This document shows, in pieces, positions 47,793 through 56,847 of a stretch of DNA of 64,000 nucleotides; positions within the stretch are counted from its first letter, which is position 1, and each line of letters starts with the position of its first letter. Made by a program: the position numbers and the translations under genes. Source of the DNA: Methyloceanibacter caenitepidi (GTDB taxonomy: Bacteria; Pseudomonadota; Alphaproteobacteria; Rhizobiales; Methyloligellaceae). Where the stretch lies: the NCBI RefSeq assembly GCF_000828475.1, contig NZ_AP014648.1, positions 124,001-188,000 on the forward strand, given 5' to 3'. Below the pieces are notes generated by a model. The model saw only the letters and a program-made list of their open reading frames with translations. It was not told where the DNA came from and searched no databases.

Positions 47793-49132
47793 TCCGCCGC
47801 CACGAGTGGCACGGTGCCGGCAGCACCCGCATCGTGTGTGATGTGGATACGTCCCGACTCCTCGGGCACCGACCATGGCCGCCGAACGCCTCCGAGTTGT
47901 TCCGCGACCGCCAGTCCACTCTGCAGCCCGTCCTCATGAAAGCCGTAGCCGAAATAGCTGCCGCAGAACCATGTGCGAGCCTTGCCTTGCAGCGACCAGA
48001 GTCGGCGCTGCGCGGAGATGGCCCGCGCATTGAATACGGGGTGGTCGTAGTCGACCTGCAGGTCGATCGCCTTCGGGTGAATCTCCCAGGGCGGGTTCAG
48101 GGTCACGAACAGGTCCGTCTTGGTCGGCAGGTTCTGCAAGCTGTTCATCCAATAGGAGACGCACAACTCCGATTCCAAGCCGCGCCCGCGCTTGATGTAG
48201 TTCCAGCTCTGCCAGAGTCGGCGGCGGCGCGGCATGAAACGCCGATCGCGATGGAGCACCGCATGGTTACGCTCATAGGCGAAGTCGCCAAGAATCTCCT
48301 GCTCCCTTGAAGTCGGATCGGCGAGCAATTTTAGCGCTTGGTCCGCATGCGTTGCAATTACCACGTGATCGAACATCCGAACGACGCCTCGTACATCCTC
48401 CACGTGAACGCGGGACCGCACGCGGCCGATCCGCCGAACCGGAGTGCCGACGGCGGTTTGGATGTTGCCATCGTCGATCAAGCGGTCGACGTAATTCTTG
48501 CTCCCCCCGGCAACGGTCTTCCAAGCGGGGCGGCCGACCGCCTGCAGCATGCCGTGATTGGCGTAGAAGTTGACGAAGGTTGCTGCCGGAAAGTCCAGCA
48601 TGCCCGCCATCGGCGTCGACCAGATCGCTGCGCCCATGGGCAGAATGTGGTCCTCGATGAAGGCGTCGGAATAACGTTCTGCTCGCAGGAAAGCGCCCAG
48701 CGAAATCCCTTCCGGATGATGCTTCAGTGCGCCTTGCGCGTTGCGGAAAAACCGGAAGAGATCGGAAACGAGGCGCCATTGGCGCGGGTTCGCGAGATTC
48801 GAGACCTGGCCGAACAAGCCCGGGCCGCTGCCGGCATATTCGAAGGCGCCGTCGTTCGCGGAAACGGCGAAAGTCATCTCGGTCGACTCGGTGCGAACGC
48901 CGAGATGCGCGAAGAGAGCGGTCAGATTCGGATAGTTCAACTCGTTGTAGACGATGAACCCGGTATCGACAGGCACCGGTCCATCGGCCGTCAACGCGGT
49001 CGTCGTGTGGGTATGGCCGCCAAGCCGATGATCCTGCTCGAACAGCGTGACGTCATGACGTTTGGAGAGCAGCCAGGCGGCGGAAAGCCCTGAAATCCCC
49101 GAGCCGACAACTGCGATATTGAGATTAGCCAT
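47789..49132 (-). CDS. FAD/NAD(P)-binding amine oxidase-like oxidoreductase
   Basis: A 447-residue flavoprotein. The N-terminal dinucleotide fold has VVGSGISGLSAAWLL at about 8-22 and LFEQDHRLGGHTHT; the C-terminal FAD site (FCGSYFGYGFHEDGLQSGLAVAE) is typical of phytoene-desaturase/amine-oxidase-like enzymes. It forms a conserved operon with DUF1365 and cfa. Counterparts in the Rhodobacter singlet-oxygen regulon are linked to oxidation or desaturation of lipid acyl chains. The start at ATG 49132 gives MANLNIAVVGSG; upstream starts to 49198 are unlikely. Confidence 0.87.
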   Translation of the reverse strand: MANLNIAVVGSGISGLSAAWLLSKRHDVTLFEQDHRLGGHTHTTTALTADGPVPVDTGFIVYNELNYPNLTALFAHLGVRTESTEMTFAVSANDGAFEYAGSGPGLFGQVSNLANPRQWRLVSDLFRFFRNAQGALKHHPEGISLGAFLRAERYSDAFIEDHILPMGAAIWSTPMAGMLDFPAATFVNFYANHGMLQAVGRPAWKTVAGGSKNYVDRLIDDGNIQTAVGTPVRRIGRVRSRVHVEDVRGVVRMFDHVVIATHADQALKLLADPTSREQEILGDFAYERNHAVLHRDRRFMPRRRRLWQSWNYIKRGRGLESELCVSYWMNSLQNLPTKTDLFVTLNPPWEIHPKAIDLQVDYDHPVFNARAISAQRRLWSLQGKARTWFCGSYFGYGFHEDGLQSGLAVAEQLGGVRRPWSVPEESGRIHITHDAGAAGTVPLVAAE

Positions 49133-49242
49133 GGTGACCCTGATAGACGGCAGCACTTGAACCGTTACGGACCAATAGACGGCTTGGATCACCTGCAAGG
49201 AGCAGGAGTTGCGGCATCGTTTCGAATGCCGCGGCAGATCCC

Positions 49243-49647
49243 TTATGTGCCAGTCAGTGCCCGCGTGGCGCTATAGCCGGCAACGGCGGCGGTACCCGTG
49301 AGAAAAGTGCCCCAGGCGATATCGACGACCGTAAGAGTCGGGCTCCAGCCTTGCAGCGTGGCCAGATTGGTCATGTCATAGGTGGCATAGGCGAAGAAGC
49401 CGAACATGGCGCCGTAGAGCAACGCCGTTCGCCACGTGCCCCCCTGCAGCGCGGGAGCCACCGCGAAGATGACCACGCCTGCGATAAAGACCAGATAGAA
49501 TCCGACTGCCGCAGAGGCATTGAACTTCTCGAGGAGAAGCGGACCAATTTCCTGCTGGTAGAGGGGCTTGGCGACGTATCCCAGCCAGATGAAGTCCAGG
49601 AAAAGAAAAGTAATCGCGGTTGCCACATAGGCAAGGACATAGGTCAT
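49243..49647 (-). CDS. DUF2177 four-helix membrane protein
   Basis: A 134-residue integral membrane protein with four hydrophobic helices. YVATAITFLFLDFIWLGYVA at the start and YGAMFGFFAYATYDMTNLATL in the third helix are the family signature. Function is unknown, but it is repeatedly found with DUF1365, FAD oxidoreductase and Cfa genes. ATG 49647 is chosen because the frame upstream is rich in Arg and has no family similarity. It appears to be the first gene of the lipid operon and has a TGATCC-N18-TAATGC promoter upstream. A 110-bp gap separates it from the FAD gene. Confidence 0.85.
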   Translation of the reverse strand: MTYVLAYVATAITFLFLDFIWLGYVAKPLYQQEIGPLLLEKFNASAAVGFYLVFIAGVVIFAVAPALQGGTWRTALLYGAMFGFFAYATYDMTNLATLQGWSPTLTVVDIAWGTFLTGTAAVAGYSATRALTGT

Positions 49648-49675
49648 GCGGTGGTCCTGAGCGTTTTCCGTAAGC

Positions 49676-49705
49676 GCATTACGGAAGGCGGCCCGATCCG
49701 GATCA
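49676..49705 (-). promoter_or_regulatory. ECF (ChrR-type sigma) promoter of the lipid operon
   Basis: On the minus strand TGATCC (49705-49700), 18 bp, TAATGC (49681-49676), 29 bp before ATG 49647. The -35 element and spacing are identical to those of the sigma operon promoter at 43697-43726, which supports co-regulation. Confidence 0.65.
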
Positions 49706-49960
49706 CTCTTATGGCCCGAACTGCGCCCAGGCCCGGGAGTTCGGACAACCCATGCAACAACCGCGGGCCCTACGGGCGGCTCACCGCCGCGACGTAGGTG
49801 CAGCGACGATTGGCATCGGATGCGTGAGGCATCCACGTCGGCCTGAGCTGGCTATCGGACGCTTGGAATGTCTCGGCTATTGAAGAGCGCCTCGACAATA
49901 GGTTACAGCGGGCCCTGTCGATGCGGGAGCCGATTCTAACCTGGAGCTACTAGTCTCAAG

Positions 49961-51115
49961 ATGCCAACTGACTGCATGAGGAGTGCTTGCCGACATGCCC
50001 GTGGTGCATTCAGCAAGGCCGGATTCGCAAAACCACTCCTCCACGCAGCGCTCAGGCCCGCGCTCGTTTGGCTTCTCCTGCTTGTCGGTTCCGCTCCCGC
50101 CTTCGCCATGGATGCGGGGATGCCCAATCCGCCCGCCTCTCCCACCGAGGTGAAGGTCGGCATTTTTCTGGCGGACATTATCGACCTGGACGAGGTGGAT
50201 GAAACCTTCCAGGCCGAGCTCATTATCCTGGCGGAATGGAAGGATCCGCGTCTCGCGTTCGACGCAGACGAATACGGCAGCGACCGCAAACTGTTTCAGG
50301 GCGGCTTCCAGTTCGACGAAGTGTATAGCGGCTGGTGGCCGTCACTCATTTTTCTCAATGAGATCGGGTCCGGCGATCTCAACGCCATACAGATCGAGGT
50401 GTTTTCCGACGGCCGGGTGCTCTCCAAGGAGCAACGCAATGTGACACTTGAGACGCCCATGAATCTGCACTCATATCCCTTTGATGTGCAGGTTCTGGAA
50501 GCAGACATGATTGCTTTTGGCGACACGCGCCACGAAGTCGTCTTGGATGTTCACACGGGGATGCAGGGCGCCAGCGAGGAATATGCCGAAACCAACCAGA
50601 GAGTGAATATTGCCCAGTGGCAATTGGCCGGTGTCGACCTGACGCCCTTCATGTCGAAGCACCGGTACTATGCCGAAGACGCGGAGGTTTCCGCAGTCAA
50701 GCTCGCCATAACGCTGAAACGCGACCCCATGAACATTATCTGGAAGGTGCTCGCGCCGATGGTGATCTTGGTGTCACTCATGTGGGCGGTCTTTTGGATG
50801 GATATCCACGACCTGTCCGACCGGTTGAACGTCTCGTTCATCGGCATCCTCACCATCGTCGCGTACCAATTCCTGATCGACGGAACCATGCCGCGGATAT
50901 CGTATTTCACGCTCACCGATACAGTCGTGCTGTACTCCTTCGTCATCATGTGCCTGACGATCTTGGAGAGCCTAGTGGTGGTGTCCCTCTCCAGGGCCGA
51001 TCGGGATTCGATTGCCCGCCGGGTCGACAAGACAGCCCAGTGGCTGTTCCCGGTCGTCTATTTCTCCGGCTTGGTCCTAATTTTCGCGACCTATCACTTC
51101 TACTTTCGTGGCTGA
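49961..51115 (+). CDS. Prokaryotic pentameric ligand-gated ion channel homologue
   Basis: A 384-residue member of the Cys-loop receptor superfamily, of the GLIC/ELIC bacterial kind. A signal peptide (about 31-49, ALVWLLLLVGSAPAFA) precedes a beta-sandwich extracellular domain with W125-x-P127-xxx-F131-x-N133 and YPFDVQ at 172-177, both hallmark motifs. Four transmembrane helices follow (about 255-380), with the pore-lining M2 near DLSDRLNVSFIGILTIVAY. As in other bacterial members, the loop cysteines are absent. Ligand and ion are unknown. ATG 49961 is taken; a second ATG six codons on is possible. Confidence 0.85.
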   Translation: MPTDCMRSACRHARGAFSKAGFAKPLLHAALRPALVWLLLLVGSAPAFAMDAGMPNPPASPTEVKVGIFLADIIDLDEVDETFQAELIILAEWKDPRLAFDADEYGSDRKLFQGGFQFDEVYSGWWPSLIFLNEIGSGDLNAIQIEVFSDGRVLSKEQRNVTLETPMNLHSYPFDVQVLEADMIAFGDTRHEVVLDVHTGMQGASEEYAETNQRVNIAQWQLAGVDLTPFMSKHRYYAEDAEVSAVKLAITLKRDPMNIIWKVLAPMVILVSLMWAVFWMDIHDLSDRLNVSFIGILTIVAYQFLIDGTMPRISYFTLTDTVVLYSFVIMCLTILESLVVVSLSRADRDSIARRVDKTAQWLFPVVYFSGLVLIFATYHFYFRG

Positions 51116-51212
51116 GTCCGGCTTGGGTCCCCACCCGTCCACCCCCCCGACGAAGACGCCGCATACTGGAATTCCGTCTAGGCATTGAGGCAAAGACGGG
51201 CTAGCACGGGCC

Positions 51213-53060
51213 ATGGCTCCGCCTCCCCTCCTGCTTCTCAAGGACATCTCGCTGTCCTACGGCAGCAAACCGTTGCTGTCCGACGCCGTTCTGTCGATCG
51301 GCCAAGGCGAGCGGCTTTGCCTGGTCGGCCGCAATGGTTCCGGCAAATCCACGCTCCTGAAGATCGCCGCCGGGATGATCGAACCCGATGCCGGCAGCCG
51401 CTTCGTCCAGCCGGGCGCCACGATTCGCTATCTGGCGCAAGAGCCGGACCTGTCCGCCTATGCCACCACGGGAGCCTTCGTCGAGGCGGGACTGAACCCC
51501 GGCGATGATCCCCATCGCGCGCGCCAACTGCTGGAGAGCCTCGGACTGACCGGCGACGAAAAGCCGTCCAACTTGTCAGGCGGCGAAACAAGGCGCGCGG
51601 CCCTAGCTCAAGTCTTGGCCCCTGATCCCGACATCGTGCTGCTGGACGAGCCGACCAACCATCTCGACGTGGCGGCGATCGAGGAGTTGGAGGCGGTGTT
51701 GAAAGCCTCCCGTTCGGCATTGGTTTTGATCAGCCATGACCGGCGTTTTCTGGAAACTCTCTCGCAAGCGACAGTTTGGCTTGACCGCGGAATCACAAGG
51801 CGGCTCGAAGAGGGCTTCGGCGCGTTTGAGGCATGGCGGGACGGCATTCTCGAAGACGAGGAGACGGCCCGTCACAAGCTCGACCGCAAGATCGTCCGCG
51901 AAGAACATTGGCTGCGCTACGGCGTCAGCGCCCGGCGAAAACGCAACCAGCGCCGTTTGGAGAACCTGGTATCGCTGCGCGGCGAACGCACGGTCGCCAA
52001 GCGCAACCGCACGCAAGCCGACGTGAAGATGGCCGCCCATGAGGCAAACGAGTCCGGGCGGAAAGTGATCGAAGCCCGGGGTCTTGCAAAACGCTACGGC
52101 GACCAGATCCTGGTGCGCGACTTTAGCATCAAGATCGCCCGGGGCGACCGGGTCGGTCTCGTTGGACCGAACGGCGCCGGCAAGACGACCCTGATCAACA
52201 TGCTCACTGGCGCGCTGGAACCGGATGCGGGCCGCGTGAAGTTCGGCACGAATCTCGAAGTGGCCACGCTCGATCAGAAGCGCGAACAACTCGATCCCGA
52301 AAGAAGCGTCGCCGCGACCTTGACCGGGGGGAGCGGCGACACGGTGATCATCAACGGGGAAGAACGCCACATCATCAGCTACATGAAGGATTTCCTGTTC
52401 GAGCCCGAGCAGGCCCGCACGCCCATCAAGGTACTGTCGGGCGGCGAGCGCGGCCGGCTGATGCTGGCCCTGGCGCTGGCGCACCCGTCCAATGTTCTGG
52501 TGCTCGACGAGCCCACCAATGATCTCGATCTTGAGACCTTGGACGTCCTGCAGGAGTTGCTGGCGGACTATCCGGGAACCGTGTTGCTCGTCAGCCACGA
52601 CCGCGATTTTCTCGACCGCACCGTCACCTCGATCGTCGCCTCCGAAGGGGACGGGCGCTGGATCGAATATGCCGGCGGCTACACGGACATGGTGGCGCAG
52701 CGCGGGGCTGGCGTGGGCACGCCAAAACGGGACAAGCCGGCTGCGAAGAGCCGCGAAAATGGAACCGCGCCACCGCCGAAGGTCCCGCCCGCACCGCGGA
52801 AGCGCCTCAGCCCCAAGGAGCAGCATCTGTTGAAGACGGCGCCGGAGCGAATGGACAAGTTGACGGAAGAGATTCGCCGGCTGGAGCAAGTCCTCGCCGA
52901 TCCGCACCTCTATACGAGAGATCGCGACGCATTCACTGCTGCGGCAGAGGCGTTGGGCAAGGCTCAAGCAGAACTTGCCGCCGTGGAAGAAGAGTGGCTG
53001 CGGCTTGAACTGCTGCAAGAAGAGATAGCGGCGAACGCCGCCGCACCATTTGCGCCGTAA
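51213..53060 (+). CDS. ABC-F family ATPase, Uup-like
   Basis: A soluble twin-ABC protein of 615 residues. First cassette: Walker A GRNGSGKS at 39-46, LSGGETRR signature, LLDEPTNHLD. A charged linker with REEHWLRYGVSARRKRNQRRLE follows. Second cassette: GPNGAGKT, LSGGERGR, LDEPTNDLD. The C-terminal ~90 residues (LSPKEQHLLKTAPERMDKLTEEIRR and on) form a coiled coil of the Uup type that binds DNA or ribosomes. Uup-type proteins act on ribosomes or in limiting precise excision of transposons. The start at ATG 51213 follows no strong ribosome-binding site. Confidence 0.9.
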   Translation: MAPPPLLLLKDISLSYGSKPLLSDAVLSIGQGERLCLVGRNGSGKSTLLKIAAGMIEPDAGSRFVQPGATIRYLAQEPDLSAYATTGAFVEAGLNPGDDPHRARQLLESLGLTGDEKPSNLSGGETRRAALAQVLAPDPDIVLLDEPTNHLDVAAIEELEAVLKASRSALVLISHDRRFLETLSQATVWLDRGITRRLEEGFGAFEAWRDGILEDEETARHKLDRKIVREEHWLRYGVSARRKRNQRRLENLVSLRGERTVAKRNRTQADVKMAAHEANESGRKVIEARGLAKRYGDQILVRDFSIKIARGDRVGLVGPNGAGKTTLINMLTGALEPDAGRVKFGTNLEVATLDQKREQLDPERSVAATLTGGSGDTVIINGEERHIISYMKDFLFEPEQARTPIKVLSGGERGRLMLALALAHPSNVLVLDEPTNDLDLETLDVLQELLADYPGTVLLVSHDRDFLDRTVTSIVASEGDGRWIEYAGGYTDMVAQRGAGVGTPKRDKPAAKSRENGTAPPPKVPPAPRKRLSPKEQHLLKTAPERMDKLTEEIRRLEQVLADPHLYTRDRDAFTAAAEALGKAQAELAAVEEEWLRLELLQEEIAANAAAPFAP

Positions 53061-53242
53061 GACGCAAGGACGAAGCATCGCGGTCCGAGTCCGTTGTCCC
53101 TCCTGCGCGGTGCCCGTCTCGGTATTCTTCGTCGTCGACGTGTCGAATGCGGTTGTCGTTCAACTAGCTCTCTGGCTGTAGCGTCGGGTACATTGACGCC
53201 TTGGCGACTTTGACCACTCGAGATTGCGACTCATTGGAGAGC

Positions 53243-54934
53243 ATGACCAAAAGCCAACGTTCGACAGCGACCGAGCCCGAGGCGTCCCCTTGGTGGCTTC
53301 CCTCCTACGTAGGACTCTTCGTCGGCGTCATTTTCTTCGCCCTGATGTTCACGCCGTCCTTGATCCCGCGCCCGCCGATCTTTCAGGGACTTCTCGGCGG
53401 TCTGGCCTTTGCCATAGGCTACGCCATCGGGCACGGCAGCGTGGTCCTGTGGCGCTATCTCGAACTGCCGGAAGTGCCGCGTCCCTGGCGGCGGGCGGCC
53501 AACATCGTGCTGGTCATCGCCTGCGCCATTGCCGCCGTCATATACGTTCCGCAGGCGGCCGCGTGGCAGGACGAGGTGCGCGCGCGGCTGAACATGCCGC
53601 CGGTCGAGACCTTCAATCTCCTGCTCGTGTTCGCGGTGGCGGTGATCACGGCGCTGCTCCTGATCCTCTTGGGGCGTCTCGTGCTCGCGGGCGTCCGGGC
53701 CGCGTCGGCCGGCGTCTACCGCTGGATGCCGCGCCGCATTGCGAGCTTGCTCGGCGCCGTGATCTTTATCGTGCTGTTGGTCACGATCGTGAACGGCACG
53801 CTGGTCAGTGCCACGATTGGCGCGATCGACCGGGCTCAAGCGCTCGTGGACGTTACCGATCCCCCCGGGGCTGTCGTACCGGCGGAAGACACCCGCTCGG
53901 GCGGGCCCGGCTCGTCAATCGAGTGGCGGCAACTTGGCCGGGCCGGCAAGCGGTTCGTCACGGAAGGGCCAAGAAAGGCGGACATCGAGGCCTTCACCGG
54001 GCGCCAGGCCCTCGAGCCGATCCGTGTCTATGCCGGACTCCGCGCTGCCGATTCACCCGAAAAGCAGGCAGAGGCGGCCCTAGCGGATCTGATTCGCATG
54101 GGAGCGTTCTCCAGGTCCATCCTGGTTATCGCGACACCCACAGGGACGGGCTGGGTCGACAACAACGGCATCGCGCCGCTCGAGTACATGCATGACGGCG
54201 ACATCGCGACCGTCGGCGTTCAGTATTCGTACCTGCAAAGCCCGTTCTCGCTGGTGCTCGAGCCGGGGCGGGCTCAGGACTCCGCGGCCGCGGTATTCCG
54301 GACCATCTACCGCTATTGGAAGACCCTGCCCGAGGACAGCCGGCCGAGGCTCTATCTCTTCGGCCTCAGCCTCGGCTCGCACGGTTCGGAAGCCTCACCT
54401 CCGTTGCATGCCTGGCTCGGGGATTCGTTCGACGGTGCCGTCTGGTCCGGCCCGCCGTTTCGCAATCGACTCTGGCTCACCATTCAGCGCGACCGGGACG
54501 AGGGGTCGCCCTCTTGGCGTCCGGTGTTCGAGGGCGGTGCCAATTTCCGCGTGATCGGCCACGGGGGCGACGCGAGCGATGCCCCTAGCGACTGGGGACG
54601 CGTGCGGATGGTCTACATTGTCTACCCGAGCGACGCGATCGTGTTCTTCGAAGAGAGCATGTTCTATCGGCCACCCGAGTGGTTGACCCCGCCTCGTGGG
54701 GAGGATGTGTCTCCGCTGCTGCGTTGGTACCCGATCATCACCGCCCTTCAGGTCGGAATCGACATGATGCTGTCGGCGGAGGTGCCGCCGGGACACGGGC
54801 ACGACTACGCGGTAGCGGACTATATTTCCGCTTGGAACGCCGTCAGCGCCCCTGCGAATTGGACGGACGAGGACGCGAAGCGACTCGCCACAAAGATCGA
54901 GACGGAAACGGCAAAGCACAGCGGGTCCTGGTAA
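53243..54934 (+). CDS. Membrane-anchored alpha/beta hydrolase (Abhydrolase_9-like)
   Basis: About 563 residues. The N-terminal ~200 residues contain several hydrophobic helices (PSYVGLFVGVIFFALMFTPS, RAANIVLVIACAIAAVIYV, FNLLLVFAVAVITALLLILL, LLGAVIFIVLLVTIV). The C-terminal ~350 residues form an alpha/beta hydrolase-like domain with the nucleophile elbow GLSLGSHG near residue 375 and a HGHDY segment near the end that may supply the catalytic His. It matches the architecture of membrane hydrolases of unknown substrate common in actinobacteria and alphaproteobacteria. ATG 53243 has TTGGAGAG upstream; an upstream TTG at 53201 is less likely. Confidence 0.82.
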   Translation: MTKSQRSTATEPEASPWWLPSYVGLFVGVIFFALMFTPSLIPRPPIFQGLLGGLAFAIGYAIGHGSVVLWRYLELPEVPRPWRRAANIVLVIACAIAAVIYVPQAAAWQDEVRARLNMPPVETFNLLLVFAVAVITALLLILLGRLVLAGVRAASAGVYRWMPRRIASLLGAVIFIVLLVTIVNGTLVSATIGAIDRAQALVDVTDPPGAVVPAEDTRSGGPGSSIEWRQLGRAGKRFVTEGPRKADIEAFTGRQALEPIRVYAGLRAADSPEKQAEAALADLIRMGAFSRSILVIATPTGTGWVDNNGIAPLEYMHDGDIATVGVQYSYLQSPFSLVLEPGRAQDSAAAVFRTIYRYWKTLPEDSRPRLYLFGLSLGSHGSEASPPLHAWLGDSFDGAVWSGPPFRNRLWLTIQRDRDEGSPSWRPVFEGGANFRVIGHGGDASDAPSDWGRVRMVYIVYPSDAIVFFEESMFYRPPEWLTPPRGEDVSPLLRWYPIITALQVGIDMMLSAEVPPGHGHDYAVADYISAWNAVSAPANWTDEDAKRLATKIETETAKHSGSW

Positions 54935-54952
54935 GGCCGGGTCCAACCGGCC
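54935..54952. terminator. Short GC hairpin between convergent genes
   Basis: GGCCGG (54935-54940) pairs with CCGGCC (54947-54952) over a 6-nt loop, immediately after the hydrolase stop and 31 bp before the end of the convergent secreted-protein gene. It is short and without a T-run. Confidence 0.4.
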
Positions 54953-54983
54953 GGCCGGCGATCAGCTGCGACGACCTATCGGG

Positions 54984-55376
54984 TTACCAGCAGAGCTTTG
55001 CCCCGGACGTGCACACATAGGGCGAGACCACGCCCGACCAGCAAGTTGTGTAGGAGCTCTTCTTCACGATGTCGGGCTTGTAGATGCCGCACCAGACGTT
55101 GAAGCAGAGCATGTTGTTGCTGACGCTGGTGCGCCAATAAGGGTTCGGCGACGCACGCATGGCGGTCACGCTAACGGTGCCCAATCTCTTCTGCGCCTTA
55201 TAATCCCTGACCTCCTCGGCGAGCGCGGCCTGAGCGCGGCCGACCGCCGTCGGCTTGTCGAACCCGTCGGCTGTGCCCGACAGGAGAACACAACCTGCCT
55301 GCGCGGGAGCGCCCACAGCCAAACAAAATACCGCGGCGACGAAAGCCAGCGCCACGCCGTGCCAACAAACCCTCAT
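54984..55376 (-). CDS. Secreted cysteine-rich hypothetical protein
   Basis: A 130-residue exported protein. The signal peptide (VALAFVAAVFCLAVGAPAQA) ends before GCVLLSGTADGFDKPTAVGR. A helical middle part (AQAALAEEVRDYKAQKRLG) is followed by a segment with six cysteines (NNMLCFNVWCGIYK, TTCWSG, YVCTSGAKLCW) that likely form disulfides. ATG 55376 follows GGGAGGGAG. No family is recognised with confidence; similar short proteins occur in many Hyphomicrobiales. Confidence 0.65.
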   Translation of the reverse strand: MRVCWHGVALAFVAAVFCLAVGAPAQAGCVLLSGTADGFDKPTAVGRAQAALAEEVRDYKAQKRLGTVSVTAMRASPNPYWRTSVSNNMLCFNVWCGIYKPDIVKKSSYTTCWSGVVSPYVCTSGAKLCW

Positions 55377-55827
55377 CGGAACGTCTCCCTCCCTGTCAGC
55401 CTGATCAAATATAGGGTGCCGTCCAGGCTTCTGCCGACACTGCCAAATCCTAGTAGCTCCCGACGTAATTCTCGACGGAAGTGTCGGATTCCCGCTGGCT
55501 CCCGTTCCCGATCTGGCAGTCGTCTGGTAGCAATTGTTCAGATAAACGAGCTCCATGAGGCCGGCCACACACAACAGCCCGATCACGGCTCCGCAGGTCG
55601 CTCACCGTCTCAAGATCGGTCTCCGTCTAATGGTCCATGCAAAATGGATAAGGGGCGACTAGATAGCCGGCGATGTCTGACCGGAAAAAATAGCAAAACC
55701 GGGGCGTCCGGCTTCGAGGAGATCGTTGTTTTGGTCCGGGGCCCGTCCCGCCGCGAAAAACAGCGTGGCGGCCGCTGCGGACATGAACGATCCAGGCTGC
55801 ACGTGCTGTTTCGCTGTTTCGAACATT
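55377..55827. other. 451-bp region without a supported gene
   Basis: ORFs here (55359-55961 plus, 55610-55842 minus) are rich in Arg, Ser and Pro, lack ribosome-binding sites and look like noise. The region separates a minus-strand secreted-protein gene from the stress promoter of the lipid kinase gene. Confidence 0.4.
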
Positions 55828-55852
55828 GGAACAACCTGGCAAATCAGCTGTT
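55828..55852 (+). promoter_or_regulatory. EcfG-type general stress promoter for lipid kinase gene
   Basis: GGAAC at 55828-55832, 16 bp, TGTT at 55849-55852, 66 bp before ATG 55918. Same form and spacing as the other general stress promoters in this window. Confidence 0.65.
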
Positions 55853-55917
55853 CGACCTTGGGGCGGTTGCTGGCATCACTATAGGGAGATGCTCGAGTGC
55901 GCTGGAGGCGCGGCTAA

Positions 55918-56847
55918 ATGTCGACAAGACGTCCTGGTGTGTGCCTGCTGGCACGCGATGAGATCCTCTGCCGACCGGATGTGGCGGCAGCGGTCGACGC
56001 GGTGCGGCGCTCTTCCGTCGAGCTTGATATCGGCACACCGGCCAGCCCCGAGGCACTCAAGGCCTCCATCCCACGTGCGATCGAAGAGGGCGCCAGCCGG
56101 ATCGTGGTCGCCGGCGGCGACGGCACGCTCAACGCCGCGGTCGACACACTGATGGGAGCGGAGCTCGGCCGGGAAGCATCGCTGGGGCTCCTGCCGCTCG
56201 GAACGGCCAACGACTTTGCGAAGAGTGCTGGCATACCCTCGGACGACGTGGCCGCGGCGCTCTCTCTCGCCTGCACCGGCGAGGCGACCCGGATCGACGT
56301 CGGGTGTGTGAACGGAAGCTATTTCGTGAACGCGGCCAGCCTCGGCTTCGGGGCGCAGGTCACGGCGACTACGCCACAGGATATGAAAAGTCTGCTGGGT
56401 GGCGCGGCCTATTCCATCATGGGACTCGTACGCGCCTTCCGCGCGGAGCCCCATGAAGGACGGCTCACGTTGCCCGACGGCGAGACGATGGAGGTGCGCT
56501 TCCTGATGATGGCGGTTGGCAATGGCCGTTTCGCAGGCGGCGGGTTCGACGTGGCCCCTTACGCCAGTCTGACCGATGGCCTGCTCGATATCGGGTGGAT
56601 CGCCGAAGCGGCAACGGAATCGATTGGCACTGTGTTGGATGAGATGACCGACCCCGCCGACCCACAGAACGAGCACATACTCTATCGGCAGGCTCCCGGT
56701 TTCAAACTCCAAACAATCGACCCGCTCCACGTCACGCTAGACGGGGAGGCCACCACCGGTTCCCTCTTCGAATTTGAATGCTTTCCTCAAGCCCTGTCCA
56801 TGGCCTTGGGTGCGGATGCTTTGACCTCCAAGGAGCCGTCTTCTTGA
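55918..56847 (+). CDS. YegS/DAG-kinase family lipid kinase
   Basis: A 309-residue lipid kinase of the diacylglycerol kinase catalytic family. VVAGGDGTLN (GGDGT at 66-70) is the ATP site and LLPLGTANDFAKSAG near 91-105 the second signature. VNAASLGFGAQ and DGLLDI complete the fold, with LDGEATTG near 283 in the C-terminal beta domain. Relatives phosphorylate phosphatidylglycerol or diacylglycerol. ATG 55918 is used; no strong ribosome-binding site. A GGAAC-N16-TGTT promoter suggests expression in the general stress response. Confidence 0.88.
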   Translation: MSTRRPGVCLLARDEILCRPDVAAAVDAVRRSSVELDIGTPASPEALKASIPRAIEEGASRIVVAGGDGTLNAAVDTLMGAELGREASLGLLPLGTANDFAKSAGIPSDDVAAALSLACTGEATRIDVGCVNGSYFVNAASLGFGAQVTATTPQDMKSLLGGAAYSIMGLVRAFRAEPHEGRLTLPDGETMEVRFLMMAVGNGRFAGGGFDVAPYASLTDGLLDIGWIAEAATESIGTVLDEMTDPADPQNEHILYRQAPGFKLQTIDPLHVTLDGEATTGSLFEFECFPQALSMALGADALTSKEPSS

